A DNA stretch of 64,000 nucleotides from Solirubrobacteraceae bacterium. GTDB taxonomy: Bacteria; Actinomycetota; Thermoleophilia; Solirubrobacterales; Solirubrobacteraceae. Position numbers and translations under genes: made by a program. The stretch spans positions 26,562 through 90,561 of the forward strand of contig JAEMQS010000010.1 of NCBI GenBank assembly GCA_016463765.1. The letters are read 5' to 3'. The first letter of the stretch is position 1. The number at the start of each line of letters is the position of its first letter. Below the pieces are notes generated by a model. It was not told where the DNA came from and searched no databases. It saw only the letters and a list, made by a program, of their open reading frames with translations. This document shows positions 39,320 through 48,902 of the stretch, one piece after another.

Positions 39320-40063
39320 ATGACGGCAGAACTCGCATACGGCGTCCCGTGGGCCGAGAAGGTCGACGCCATCCTTCCCCGTGAACGCGGCTGGCGGGGC
39401 GCCTACGTCCGCGCCATCCAGCACCAGAACATCGTCGGCAGGGGGGTCCGCTTCACCGCGAAGCGCGCGATGCGGCCCAGCTACGGCCGGAGCCTGGACA
39501 ACCTCGCGCACCTGTACGAGGTCGGGCACCTGCTCAACCGCCGGGGCCTCACCGGCCTGGGTGTCGAGGTCGGCGTCAAGCGCGGCCGGACATCCGCGGC
39601 GATTCTCGGCAGCTGGCGCGGCCGGCTGATCTCGATCGACCCGTGGCAGGCCGCGCCGACCGAGGAGTACTACGACACCTCGAACGTCACGCAGGACGAG
39701 CACGACAGCTACTACGCCGAGACGCGGCAGCGGCTTGCCCCGTATGGCGAGCGCAGCGAGATCTGGCGGATGACCGGCAACGAGGGCGCGCAGCGCATCG
39801 GCGAGAGCGCGCTGGACTTCGCGTTCATCGACGCGCGCCACGACTACGAGTCGGTCCTCGAGGACCTCGCCGACTGGTACCCACGGATGCGGCCAGGCGC
39901 GATCTTCGCGGGCCACGACTACTTCGACGGCGACCTGCCGGGCGGCACGTTCGGCGTCCGCCGCGCCGTCGACGAGTACTTCGGCGCGCGCGGCATTCCG
40001 GTCCACACGACCTTCGGCGACCGGCCGTGGGTCTCGTGGGTCGTCGAGATCCCGCGCGGCTGA
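39320..40063 (+). CDS. class I SAM-dependent methyltransferase (Methyltransf_24-like)
   Basis: LGVEVGVKRGRTSAAIL...LDFAFIDARHDYESVLEDLADWYPRMRPGAIFAGHDYFD. Confidence 0.8.
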   Translation: MTAELAYGVPWAEKVDAILPRERGWRGAYVRAIQHQNIVGRGVRFTAKRAMRPSYGRSLDNLAHLYEVGHLLNRRGLTGLGVEVGVKRGRTSAAILGSWRGRLISIDPWQAAPTEEYYDTSNVTQDEHDSYYAETRQRLAPYGERSEIWRMTGNEGAQRIGESALDFAFIDARHDYESVLEDLADWYPRMRPGAIFAGHDYFDGDLPGGTFGVRRAVDEYFGARGIPVHTTFGDRPWVSWVVEIPRG

Positions 40064-40069
40064 CCGCCG

Positions 40070-40954
40070 TCAGGCGACCGGGTGGCGCGCCAGCCGGCGC
40101 GCCGCCCGGCGCTCGCCCCGCCCACGCCAGGCGCAGCGGACGAGCATGCCGAAGACGAACGGCAGCCCGTCCTTGACGTACCGGCGCCACAGGCGCGGCG
40201 GGTCGTCGATCAGGCGGTGCAGCCACTCGAGGCCCGAGTCGTGCATCCACTGCGGCGCGCGGGATGCGTCGCCGGAGACGAAGCTCAGGCTGATGCCGAT
40301 GCCCAGGAACCAGGTCTCGGGGAGCAGGTCGCGGAGCTCGTCGATCAGCCGTTCCTGCTTGGGGAACCCGAGGCCGACGTAGACGATGTCCGGCTGCGCG
40401 GCGAGCAACGCCGCGCGGATGCGGTTCATCTCGATCGCGTCGCGCTCGAAGCCCATCGGCGGGTAGTGCGTGCCCGCGACGAGCAGGCCCGGGCAGTGCT
40501 CCTGCAGGCGGACCGCCGCGTGCTCGGCCACGCCCTCGTCGCCACCGAGCAGGAAGATCGTGGCACCGCGCCGTGCGGCCTCTTCGCTGAGGCTGTAGAT
40601 CAGGTTCGAGCCGGCGACGCGCTCGGGCAGCGGCGTCTGCTGCAGGCGGCTGGCCCAGACGAGCGGCATGCCGTCGGCCACCGACAGGTCGGCGCGGCCC
40701 ATGAGCTCGCGTAGCTCCTCCGAGCGGCAGAACTCGCGCAGGTGTGCGGCATTCGGCGTGATGACCCAGCCGCCGCGGCCCGCGTCGAGCGTGCCCATGA
40801 TGCGGTCGATGGCCTCGCGCTCGGTGACGCGGTCGATGGCCAGGCCGAGGAGGTCGATGCGGTCGGGGACGAAGGTCTCGACCGCGATGACCGGGGTGAG
40901 CGCCTCGGGCGTCTCAAGCGACGTCGACGGCGGTGTCGGAGCGGGTTGCAGCAC
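40070..40954 (-). CDS. WecG/TagA/CpsF family glycosyltransferase (GT26)
   Basis: ITPNAAHL, ADGMPLVWASRL, PDIVYVGLGFPKQERLI, GIGISLSFVSG. Confidence 0.92.
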   Translation of the reverse strand: MLQPAPTPPSTSLETPEALTPVIAVETFVPDRIDLLGLAIDRVTEREAIDRIMGTLDAGRGGWVITPNAAHLREFCRSEELRELMGRADLSVADGMPLVWASRLQQTPLPERVAGSNLIYSLSEEAARRGATIFLLGGDEGVAEHAAVRLQEHCPGLLVAGTHYPPMGFERDAIEMNRIRAALLAAQPDIVYVGLGFPKQERLIDELRDLLPETWFLGIGISLSFVSGDASRAPQWMHDSGLEWLHRLIDDPPRLWRRYVKDGLPFVFGMLVRCAWRGRGERRAARRLARHPVA

Positions 40955-41053
40955 AGTCCTCTGCGCTGAGAACGGCTGCCGCGACCCGCAGCGTGCGCTT
41001 CACATCCGTGAAAATTCGGTGATCGCGAATCCCGCGCTGTGCAGGCTGAATGG

Positions 41054-42304
41054 TCAGGTCGCGGCGTCGTTGAGCGCCGCACCCAGCGCGTCGATCGTCG
41101 TCCCGAGCTCGAACTCGTCGCGCACCCGCTCGCGGCCACCGGCACCGAGGCGGCGCCGGAGCCCGAGGTCGGCCGCCAGCCGGCCGAGCGCCTGCACGAG
41201 ATCCGGAACGCTGCTGGGTGCGACGAGCAGCCCGCCGACCTCGTCCTCGACGAGCTCGGGGATCCCCATGGTCCGCGTCGTGACCACCGGGAGCTCGCAG
41301 GCCATCGCCTCCATGAGCACGACCGGCACACCCTCCGCGAAGGAGGGCAGACAGAACGCGTCGGCTTCGTGGAAGAACGAGAGGATGCGGTCCTGGCCGA
41401 CCGCGCCGGCGAACGTGATCCGGTCGGCCACGCGCAGGTCGCGCGCCAGCCGCTCGAGCCGTTCGCGCTCCGGGCCGTCGCCGACGAGCGTGGCGCGCAC
41501 GTCGGTGCCGTCGTCGCGCAGCGCCGCGATCGCGCGGACCAGCAGCGCGTGGCCCTTAACCGGAACGAGGCGGCCGACGCTGAGGACGCGCAGTGACCCC
41601 GCGGTCGCGGTGCGCGGCGGCCCCGGCGCGAACCGCTCGGTGTCGACGCCGCAGCGGACGAGCCGCATCTTCGCCCAGTCCTCGGGCGCGGCGATGCTCA
41701 TGAGCTGGCTGCGGCAGAAGTGCGAGATGCAGACCACGCCGTCGGCCTCGTGGAGCTTGACCGCCAGCCGGAAGTGCGCGACGTCGTAGAACTCGTTCGG
41801 GCCGTGCATGGTCAGGCTCCACGTCCAGCGGTCGCCGCGCCGGGTCGCCAGCGTCGCCACGAGCATCGCGACGTCGGCGGCCTGCGAGCCGTGGTGCGCG
41901 TGGAGGTGGCGTGTCGGCGTCTCGCGCAGGCGGTCCCAGACGAGCAGCGCCTCGGCGACGTAGAAGAGCCCCCACAGCCGGCGCCGCCAGCCGCCGGGAA
42001 TCGCGCGCTGGCTGAGCCGCAGGGCGCGCAGCAGTCCCGCGGGACGGTGGCGGACGGCGGCCCGGACGGCACGCACCAGGGCGGCGCGCGACGTCGGCAG
42101 CACCGCGTGCGTGCGGGCGAACTCCTCGTGGTCCAGTGCGGTGAGCAACTGCTCGGGAGGTGCCGCGTGGATGGCGAACGTCGTGACGTCGACGCCGCGT
42201 GCGCGCAGCCCGACGATCTCGCGCTGGACGAAGCTGTGCGAGGGGGCGGGGTAGTCCCCGACGACGTAGGCGACATGCTCGGGGATCGGGTGCGTGCTCA
42301 CCAC
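41054..42304 (-). CDS. GT4 family glycosyltransferase
   Basis: LRVLSVGRLVPVKGHALLV, DAFCLPSFAEGVPVVLMEAMACELPVVTT. Confidence 0.92.
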   Translation of the reverse strand: MVSTHPIPEHVAYVVGDYPAPSHSFVQREIVGLRARGVDVTTFAIHAAPPEQLLTALDHEEFARTHAVLPTSRAALVRAVRAAVRHRPAGLLRALRLSQRAIPGGWRRRLWGLFYVAEALLVWDRLRETPTRHLHAHHGSQAADVAMLVATLATRRGDRWTWSLTMHGPNEFYDVAHFRLAVKLHEADGVVCISHFCRSQLMSIAAPEDWAKMRLVRCGVDTERFAPGPPRTATAGSLRVLSVGRLVPVKGHALLVRAIAALRDDGTDVRATLVGDGPERERLERLARDLRVADRITFAGAVGQDRILSFFHEADAFCLPSFAEGVPVVLMEAMACELPVVTTRTMGIPELVEDEVGGLLVAPSSVPDLVQALGRLAADLGLRRRLGAGGRERVRDEFELGTTIDALGAALNDAAT

Positions 42305-42328
42305 CGGGTGCTACCTTCCGCGCCGCTC

Positions 42329-42886
42329 ATGCCCGCTGAACGCCGTCCGTCCTCCGCGCTGGCCGACTTCGTTCGGTCGATCCTCGACCCTCGGGCGTGG
42401 ATCGGCCTGCTGCGGATCGTGCACCACTACAACTACACCCACGTCCGGGAGCGGCGCGTGCTCACGCTCGGGACAGGTGTCCGGCTCTCCCCGACGGTGT
42501 CCCTGGCAAAGGCCGAGCGCATCCGCATCGGGGACCGCTCGCACGTGGGCGACCGCTGCTCGCTGTGGGCCGGGCCCCATCGCTCGCGCATCACCATCGG
42601 GGCCGACACGCAACTCGCACCGGACGTCTTCGTGACGGCCGCCGACTACGCGATGGAGCCCGGGCGCCCGATGCTCGAGCAGCCGATGACCGAGGCGTCG
42701 ATCGAGATCGGCGACGACGTGTGGATCGGGACCGGCGTGGTGATCGTCGCGGGCGTGACGATCGGCGACGGCGCGGTCGTGGGCGCGGGGTCGGTCGTCA
42801 CGCGGTCGATCCCGCCGGGTGCGATCGCCGCCGGCATCCCGGCGAAGGTCCTGCGCATGCGTGACGGCAGCGCCCCCGCCGCCTAG
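42329..42886 (+). CDS. hexapeptide-repeat acyltransferase
   Basis: IEIGDDVWIGTGVVIVAGVTIGDGAVVGAGSVVTRSIPPGAIAAGIPAKVLR. Confidence 0.92.
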   Translation: MPAERRPSSALADFVRSILDPRAWIGLLRIVHHYNYTHVRERRVLTLGTGVRLSPTVSLAKAERIRIGDRSHVGDRCSLWAGPHRSRITIGADTQLAPDVFVTAADYAMEPGRPMLEQPMTEASIEIGDDVWIGTGVVIVAGVTIGDGAVVGAGSVVTRSIPPGAIAAGIPAKVLRMRDGSAPAA

Positions 42887-42897
42887 GCACCGCGGCG

Positions 42898-44088
42898 TCA
42901 TGCGGCGTCCCGGTCGGTGCGGACCCACGTCGTCGGTCCGTGGCCGGTGGCCTGCGCGGCAATCCGGCGGACGCGCCGCGCGACGAACGACGGGCCACCG
43001 GTGGCCAGTGCGCGCCACACCGCGGGCGGGGCGCCGGCGGCGGCGAGGCCACCGGCGATGAACACGCCCTGCGCGGCGAGACCGGCCATCGCGAGTGCGA
43101 CGGCATCGCGGCGACCGGTCGCGGCGGCGGCGACCAGCGCGGCGGCGTTCATCGCCGCCCACAGCGCCTGGGGCGGCAGCAGCGGCTCCATGGCGGCGTC
43201 GAGCGCGGCCGGATCGCGGCGGCGCACGGCGGCGCGCAGCAGCGCCGGGGTGCTGTCGCGCAGTTGCGAGGCGCGCCCGCTCTCCCAGCGCTGCTCCTGG
43301 CTGTGGGCCGCGGCAGCGGTGACGGGCATGTCCGAGCGCACGTGCGTCTCGCCCGCGAAGGCGACCCGCTCGCCGGCCGCGACGAGCCGCAGGTGGTACT
43401 CACGGTCCTCGGCGAAGGAGAACGCGTCCCAGGGGTGGCGCTCCAGGACGTCGCGGGCAAACGCCATGCCGGTTCCCAGCAGGCCGCTGGAGGCGCCGAG
43501 CCGGCTGCGCCCTGCCGAGCGCACCGTGTTCTCCAGCGCGAAGCCGGCGTAGCGCAGCGCCGCCTGCTGTGACGCGGCCGGGTTCGCGACGCGGTAGTCG
43601 GCCTGGACGATGCGCGCGCCCGAGCGCAGCCGCGCGTCGAAGCGGGCGAGCAGGTCGGCGGCGGGCAGGCAGTCGGCGTCGAGGAGCACGACGGCGTCGG
43701 CGCCGGGGAGCACCTGGGGCAGCGCCCACGCCAGCGCGTGACCCTTGCCGCGCCGCTCCGGGTCGGTTCGCTCGAGGACCTCGGCGCCCGCCGCCCGCGC
43801 GACGGCTGCGGTGCCGTCGGTGCAGTTGTCGGCCACGACGACCACGCGGCGCAGCTGTCCCGGGTACTCCTGGCCGAGCACCGCGGCGACGGTCGGGGCG
43901 AGCCCCGCCTCCTCGTCGTGGGCGGGGACCACCACGACGAACCGCGTGTGCGGGGCGCCGGCGAGCTGCGGCGGGCGCGCCGGGGCGGCAGCGGCCGCGA
44001 GGAGCGTGAGGCGGTACGCGCCGACGAGGGCGGAGGGGCCGAGCAGGGCCGCGGCGAGCGCTGCGACGGGCGTGGGCGGGGCGGTCAC
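42898..44088 (-). CDS. GT2 family glycosyltransferase
   Basis: VVVPAHDEEAGLAPTVAAVL, VVADNCTDGTAAVAR, VLLDADC, QEQRWESGR. Confidence 0.9.
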   Translation of the reverse strand: MTAPPTPVAALAAALLGPSALVGAYRLTLLAAAAAPARPPQLAGAPHTRFVVVVPAHDEEAGLAPTVAAVLGQEYPGQLRRVVVVADNCTDGTAAVARAAGAEVLERTDPERRGKGHALAWALPQVLPGADAVVLLDADCLPAADLLARFDARLRSGARIVQADYRVANPAASQQAALRYAGFALENTVRSAGRSRLGASSGLLGTGMAFARDVLERHPWDAFSFAEDREYHLRLVAAGERVAFAGETHVRSDMPVTAAAAHSQEQRWESGRASQLRDSTPALLRAAVRRRDPAALDAAMEPLLPPQALWAAMNAAALVAAAATGRRDAVALAMAGLAAQGVFIAGGLAAAGAPPAVWRALATGGPSFVARRVRRIAAQATGHGPTTWVRTDRDAA

Positions 44089-44258
44089 GGCGGCGGATGC
44101 TACGGCGTTCGGGCCGCGCCGGGAGCGCGGGAAAGCCCTGCAAGGCGCGTAGTTCCTGCGTCCAACAGCCATCCAACACGCACCGAACGGCGGACCAACG
44201 CCGGTGACCTACCTTCCGGCGCATCCGCAGGGTCCCCCGCGACGAACGAGTTCCCCGC

Positions 44259-44933
44259 ATGCCCATCGACAGCACCGTCGTCACCCGCCGGTTCGCACGG
44301 CCGCGACCCGTCGGCGACGCCGCCGCGCGATCCGCGTCGCGCTTCCACCGCGACGCGACGATCCAGCCGATCGAGCCGCGGGAGACGATCATCCGTGAGG
44401 TCGAGGCGGCGAAGGCCGGCGACCGCGAGGCGCTCGGGTCGCTGTACCTCCGCTTCAAGGACAACGTCTACGGCTACGTCTGCAGCATCGTCCGCGACGA
44501 GCACGAGGCCGAGGACGTCACGCAGCAGGTGTTCGCCAAGATGCTCCGGGTCCTCGACGCGTACGAGCCGCGTGGCGACGTCCCGTTCTCCGGGTGGCTG
44601 CTGCGCGTCGCGCGCAACGCGGCGATCGACCACCTGCGCGAGCGGCGGCCGGTCCCGCACGAGCAGCTCGACGAGGTCGGCGTCATCTCGCTCGACGGCC
44701 ACCTCACCGGCCTGGCGCTGCACGCCGCGCTGCGCGAACTGCCCGAGGATCAGCGCCGCGTCGTGGTCATGCGGCACATCGTGGGCCTGAGCCCGCCGGA
44801 GATCGCCGATCGGCTCGGGCGGACCGAGAGCGCCATCCATGCGCTGCACCACCGCGGCCGCCAGCGCCTGTGCACCGAGCTGCGCGCCACCCAGACCGTT
44901 CCCGTCAGCGCCCGCGCGGCGACGGCGGGCTGA
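44259..44933 (+). CDS. ECF-family RNA polymerase sigma factor
   Basis: Region 2 ALGSLYLRFKDNVYGYVCSIVRDEHEAEDVTQQVFAKML; region 4 ALRELPEDQRRVVVMRHIVGLSPPEIADRLGRTESAIHALHHRGRQ. Confidence 0.93.
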   Translation: MPIDSTVVTRRFARPRPVGDAAARSASRFHRDATIQPIEPRETIIREVEAAKAGDREALGSLYLRFKDNVYGYVCSIVRDEHEAEDVTQQVFAKMLRVLDAYEPRGDVPFSGWLLRVARNAAIDHLRERRPVPHEQLDEVGVISLDGHLTGLALHAALRELPEDQRRVVVMRHIVGLSPPEIADRLGRTESAIHALHHRGRQRLCTELRATQTVPVSARAATAG

Positions 44934-44937
44934 GCGC

Positions 44938-45972
44938 GTGGCGACGAGCGTGACTCCGGCGCCAAGCGCCGGGACGACGAACGGCACCCGCCCGCCGGGC
45001 GTGATCCGCCCGGTGTTCCTGCTGTCGGCGCCGCGCAGCGGCTCGACCCTCGTGCAGCGGGTGCTCGCCGCGCATCCCGGGGTCGAGACGGCGTCCGAGC
45101 CGTGGCTCCTGCTGCCGCTCCTCGGCACCCAGCGTGCCGACCTGCCGCAGAGCGGGTCCTGGCAGCGCGTCGCGGCGCACGCGATCGGCGACTTCGCCGA
45201 GACGCTCCCGCGCGGCGGGGCCGACATCGACGCCGCCCTGCGCGACGCCGCCCTCACGCTGTACCGCGGTGCCGCCGGGCCGCAGGCGACGCACTTCCTC
45301 GACAAGACGCCGGGCTACTCGATGATCGTCGACGACATCGCCCGCGTCTTCCCTGACGGTGTCCTCCTCTTCCTGTGGCGCAACCCGCTCGGGGTCCTCT
45401 CGTCGATCGTCGAGACGCTGGACGGCGGGCGGTTCCGGCCGTCGCGCCAGAGCCTGACGCTGTTCGACGGCCCGGCGCGCATGGTGGCCGCCGCTGAGCG
45501 CCTCGGCGACCGGGCGGTCGGCGTGCGCTACGAGGACCTCGTCACCGGCGAGCACGCGGCGTGGCGCCGGCTGACCGACGCCATGGGCATCGAGCTCGAT
45601 CCCGCGGCGCTCGAGCAGTTCACGAGCGTGCGGCTGACGGGCTCGCTCGGTGACCCCACGGGCGTGCACCGCTACGACGCGCTGAGCACCGAGCCGCTGC
45701 AGAAGTGGCAGGCGACGCTGTGCAACCCGGCCCGCCGGGCGTGGGCGCGGCGGTGGCTGCGCTGGCTGGGCCGCGAGCGCCTCGCGGTCATGGGCTACGA
45801 CCTGGACGACCTTCTGCGCACCCTCGACGCGCTCCCCGGCTCGGGGCCGGGCGACGCGACGGGCCTGGGCCGCGATCTCGCCGAGATGGCGGGATCCATG
45901 GGCCGCGAGGTGCTGCGCGCCCGAGCGCTGGACCCCTCGACCTCGACCTGGCGGCTGATCCTCGCACCATGA
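44938..45972 (+). CDS. sulfotransferase family protein
   Basis: FLLSAPRSGSTLVQRVLAAHPG, HFLDKTPGYS, RNPLGVLSS; GTG start. Confidence 0.88.
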   Translation: MATSVTPAPSAGTTNGTRPPGVIRPVFLLSAPRSGSTLVQRVLAAHPGVETASEPWLLLPLLGTQRADLPQSGSWQRVAAHAIGDFAETLPRGGADIDAALRDAALTLYRGAAGPQATHFLDKTPGYSMIVDDIARVFPDGVLLFLWRNPLGVLSSIVETLDGGRFRPSRQSLTLFDGPARMVAAAERLGDRAVGVRYEDLVTGEHAAWRRLTDAMGIELDPAALEQFTSVRLTGSLGDPTGVHRYDALSTEPLQKWQATLCNPARRAWARRWLRWLGRERLAVMGYDLDDLLRTLDALPGSGPGDATGLGRDLAEMAGSMGREVLRARALDPSTSTWRLILAP

Positions 45973-46898
45973 ACCCCCACGTCCTCTCCACCGAGCCGAA
46001 GGCCATGCGCAACCTGCGCGTGCTGGAGGCGGAGTCGATCCACATCATCCGGGAGGTGGCCGCGCAGCTGGAGCGGCCGGTCCTGCTCTTCAGCGGCGGC
46101 AAGGACTCGATCGTCCTGCTGCGGCTCGCGGTCAAGGCGTTCCGCCCCGCGGGCCTGCCGTTCCCGCTCATGCACGTCGACACCGGTCACAACTTCCCCG
46201 AGGTCATCGCCTACCGCGACCAGCTGGTGGCCGAACTCGGCGCGGAGCTCATCGTCGCCTCGGTGCAGGACTCGATCGACGCCGGCCGCGCGACCGAGGA
46301 GACCGGGCCGCGCGCATCGCGCAACCGGCTGCAGACCGTGACGCTGCTCGACGGCCTGCGTCAGCACGGCTTCGACGCCGCGTTCGGCGGCGCGCGCCGC
46401 GACGAGGAGCGCGCCCGCGCGAAGGAGCGCATCTTCAGCTTCCGCGACGGGCTCGGCCAGTGGGACCCGCGCGCGCAGCGCCCCGAGCTGTGGAACCTCT
46501 ACAACGGCGCGATCGGCCCAGGGGAGAGCGTGCGCGTCTTCCCGCTGAGCAACTGGACCGAGCTCGACGTCTGGCAGTACATCGCCGCCGAGGGTCTCGA
46601 CCTGCCGAGCATCTACTTCGCCCACGAGCGCGAGGTGTTCTCGCGCGACGGCATGCTCTACGCCACGGCGGACTTCGTCGAGCACCTGCCCGGCGAGGAG
46701 CCGTTCCGCGCCACCGTCCGCTACCGGACGGTCGGCGACATGAGCTGTACGGGCGCGGTGCGCTCGCAGGCCGCGACGCTCGAGGCGGTCGTGGCGGAGA
46801 TCGCCGCGACGAGGATCACCGAGCGCGGTGAGACGCGCGCCGACGACCGCGTCGGCGAAGCGGCGATGGAAGATCGCAAGCGGGAGGGGTACTTCTAG
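45969..46898 (+). CDS. cysD: sulfate adenylyltransferase subunit 2
   Basis: VLLFSGGKDSIVLLRLAVKAF, MHVDTGHNFPEVI, GARRDEERARAKERIFSFRD; ATGA overlap. Confidence 0.96.
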   Translation: MNPHVLSTEPKAMRNLRVLEAESIHIIREVAAQLERPVLLFSGGKDSIVLLRLAVKAFRPAGLPFPLMHVDTGHNFPEVIAYRDQLVAELGAELIVASVQDSIDAGRATEETGPRASRNRLQTVTLLDGLRQHGFDAAFGGARRDEERARAKERIFSFRDGLGQWDPRAQRPELWNLYNGAIGPGESVRVFPLSNWTELDVWQYIAAEGLDLPSIYFAHEREVFSRDGMLYATADFVEHLPGEEPFRATVRYRTVGDMSCTGAVRSQAATLEAVVAEIAATRITERGETRADDRVGEAAMEDRKREGYF

Positions 46899-46900
46899 CC

Positions 46901-48763
46901 ATGGCCACCCTGGACGTCAGCGCCCCCACCGTGGAGCTGCTGCGCATCGCGACCGCGGGCTCGGTGGACGACGGCAAGTCGACCCTGCTGGGTCGGCTGC
47001 TGCACGACAGCAAGGCCATCATGGCCGACCAGCTCGACCACGTCCGCGCGGTCTCGCAGCGGCGCGGATCGGGCGCCGAGATGGATCTGTCGCTCATCAC
47101 CGACGGGCTGCGCGCCGAGCGCGAGCAGGGCATCACGATCGACGTCGCCTACCGCTACTTCGCGACCCCGCGCCGCCGGTTCATCCTGGCCGACACCCCG
47201 GGCCACGTGCGCTACACGCGCAACATGGTCACGGGCGCGTCGACGGCCGACGTCGCCGTGCTCCTCGTCGACGCCCGCGCGGGCGTCGTCGAGCAGACCC
47301 GCCGCCACGCGACGATCTCGGCGCTGCTCGGGATCCCGCACGTCGTCGTCGCCATCAACAAGATGGACCTCGTCGACTGGGACCGTGTCGCCTTCGACCG
47401 CGTCATGCGGGACTTCGCGATCGTCGCCGAGCGCCTGGAGCTGCGCGACGTCCACTACATCCCGGTCTCGGCACTGGAGGGCGACAACGTCGTCTCCTCG
47501 TCGGCGGCGGCCCCGTGGTACACCGGCCCGCCGCTGCTGGAGCACCTCGAGGAGATCGACGTCAGCGCGGCGCGCGCCCGTAACGGCGGCGCGCGGTTCC
47601 CCGTCCAGTGGGTCGTGCGCACGCACACCTACCGCGGCTACGCGGGCCAGGTGGCCGGCGGGGAGCTGCGCGTCGGCGACCCAGTCATCGTGCTGCCCTC
47701 GGGCGACCGCTCGACGATCTCGGCGATCGACGGGCCGGAGGGGGAGACCGATGTCGCCCTGCCGCCCGCGTCGGTCACGGTTCGGCTGGCCGACGACCTC
47801 GACGTCAGCCGCGGCGACCTCATCTGCCACCCGTCCGACGCGCCGACGGTCACCCGCGATATCGAAGCGACGATGTGCTGGATGGCCGAGGAGCAGCTGC
47901 AGGTGGGACGGCCCTACCTGCTGCGCCACGGCACCCGCGAGACCCGCGCGGTGATCGAGGACGTCTACGACCGCCTCGACGTCGAAACGCTCGTCCACGA
48001 CCCGAAGGCCGCGACGCTGCAGCTCAACGAGATCGGCCGCGTCCACGTCCGCACGAGCGCCGCGCTGACGCCGGACGCATACACGGCGAACCGCACCATG
48101 GGCGCGTTCATCCTCGTCGACCTGCAGACCCGCGACACCGTCGCCGCGGGCATGATCAGCGACCCTGCGCCGCCGCCGCGCAGCGCGAACGTCGTCTGGC
48201 AGCCGGGCGGCCTGACGCGGACGAAGCGCTGGTCGTCGCTGCACACCACCGGCGCGTGCCTGTGGCTGACGGGGCTGCCCGCGTCCGGGAAATCCACGCT
48301 GAGCGCGGCGCTGGAGGCGCGCCTGGTCTCCGACGGCCGGATGGCCTACGTCCTGGACGGCGACAACCTGCGTCACGGCCTGAACGGCGACCTGGGCTTC
48401 GGCCCCGCGGACCGCGCGGAGAACGTGCGCCGCACGGCGCACGTGGCACGCATGCTCGCCGACGCGGGCGTCATCGTCGTCGTGTCGCTGGTCTCCCCGA
48501 CGCGCGTCGACCGCGACCTGGCCCGGCAGGTGCTGGAGACCGACGGTCTGTCGTTCATCGAGGTCTGGCTCGACACCCCGCTCGACGAGTGCGAGCGCCG
48601 CGATCCGAAGGGCCTGTACGCCCGCGCGCGCAAGGGCGAGATCCCCAACTTCACAGGCATCGGGCAGGCCTACGAGCCGCCCGTCGCGGCGGAGGTCGTG
48701 GTGCGCCCGCACGACGGGGTGGACGGCGCGGTCGAGCAGGTCTTGCGGGAGCTCTCGCGGTAG
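46901..48763 (+). CDS. cysNC: bifunctional sulfate adenylyltransferase subunit 1/adenylylsulfate kinase
   Basis: TAGSVDDGKSTLLGRLL, DTPGHVRYTRNMVTGAS, and C-term LTGLPASGKSTLSAALE APS kinase. Confidence 0.95.
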   Translation: MATLDVSAPTVELLRIATAGSVDDGKSTLLGRLLHDSKAIMADQLDHVRAVSQRRGSGAEMDLSLITDGLRAEREQGITIDVAYRYFATPRRRFILADTPGHVRYTRNMVTGASTADVAVLLVDARAGVVEQTRRHATISALLGIPHVVVAINKMDLVDWDRVAFDRVMRDFAIVAERLELRDVHYIPVSALEGDNVVSSSAAAPWYTGPPLLEHLEEIDVSAARARNGGARFPVQWVVRTHTYRGYAGQVAGGELRVGDPVIVLPSGDRSTISAIDGPEGETDVALPPASVTVRLADDLDVSRGDLICHPSDAPTVTRDIEATMCWMAEEQLQVGRPYLLRHGTRETRAVIEDVYDRLDVETLVHDPKAATLQLNEIGRVHVRTSAALTPDAYTANRTMGAFILVDLQTRDTVAAGMISDPAPPPRSANVVWQPGGLTRTKRWSSLHTTGACLWLTGLPASGKSTLSAALEARLVSDGRMAYVLDGDNLRHGLNGDLGFGPADRAENVRRTAHVARMLADAGVIVVVSLVSPTRVDRDLARQVLETDGLSFIEVWLDTPLDECERRDPKGLYARARKGEIPNFTGIGQAYEPPVAAEVVVRPHDGVDGAVEQVLRELSR

Positions 48764-48799
48764 CCGTGACGCCTCGTCGAACCGACTCGTGGCCAACTT

Positions 48800-48860
48800 G
48801 TGAAGGTCTGGTCACGAAGTGGTGAAGGCCGTTGACCTGGGTTCTGGGCGGACCTACCGT
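48800..48860 (+). promoter_or_regulatory. promoter with upstream 11-bp-phased repeats
   Basis: GTGAA 48800, GTCAC 48811, GTGAA 48822; TTGACC (48832-48837)-17 bp-TACCGT (48855-48860). Confidence 0.5.
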
Positions 48861-48902
48861 TGCCGATTCGCGCCGCCCCTTCGCCGCCGCGACCCCTCCT
48901 CG

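Noticed and set aside
46895-48796. 633-aa minus-strand ORF
   Set aside because: Antisense to cysNC, which has unmistakable catalytic motifs
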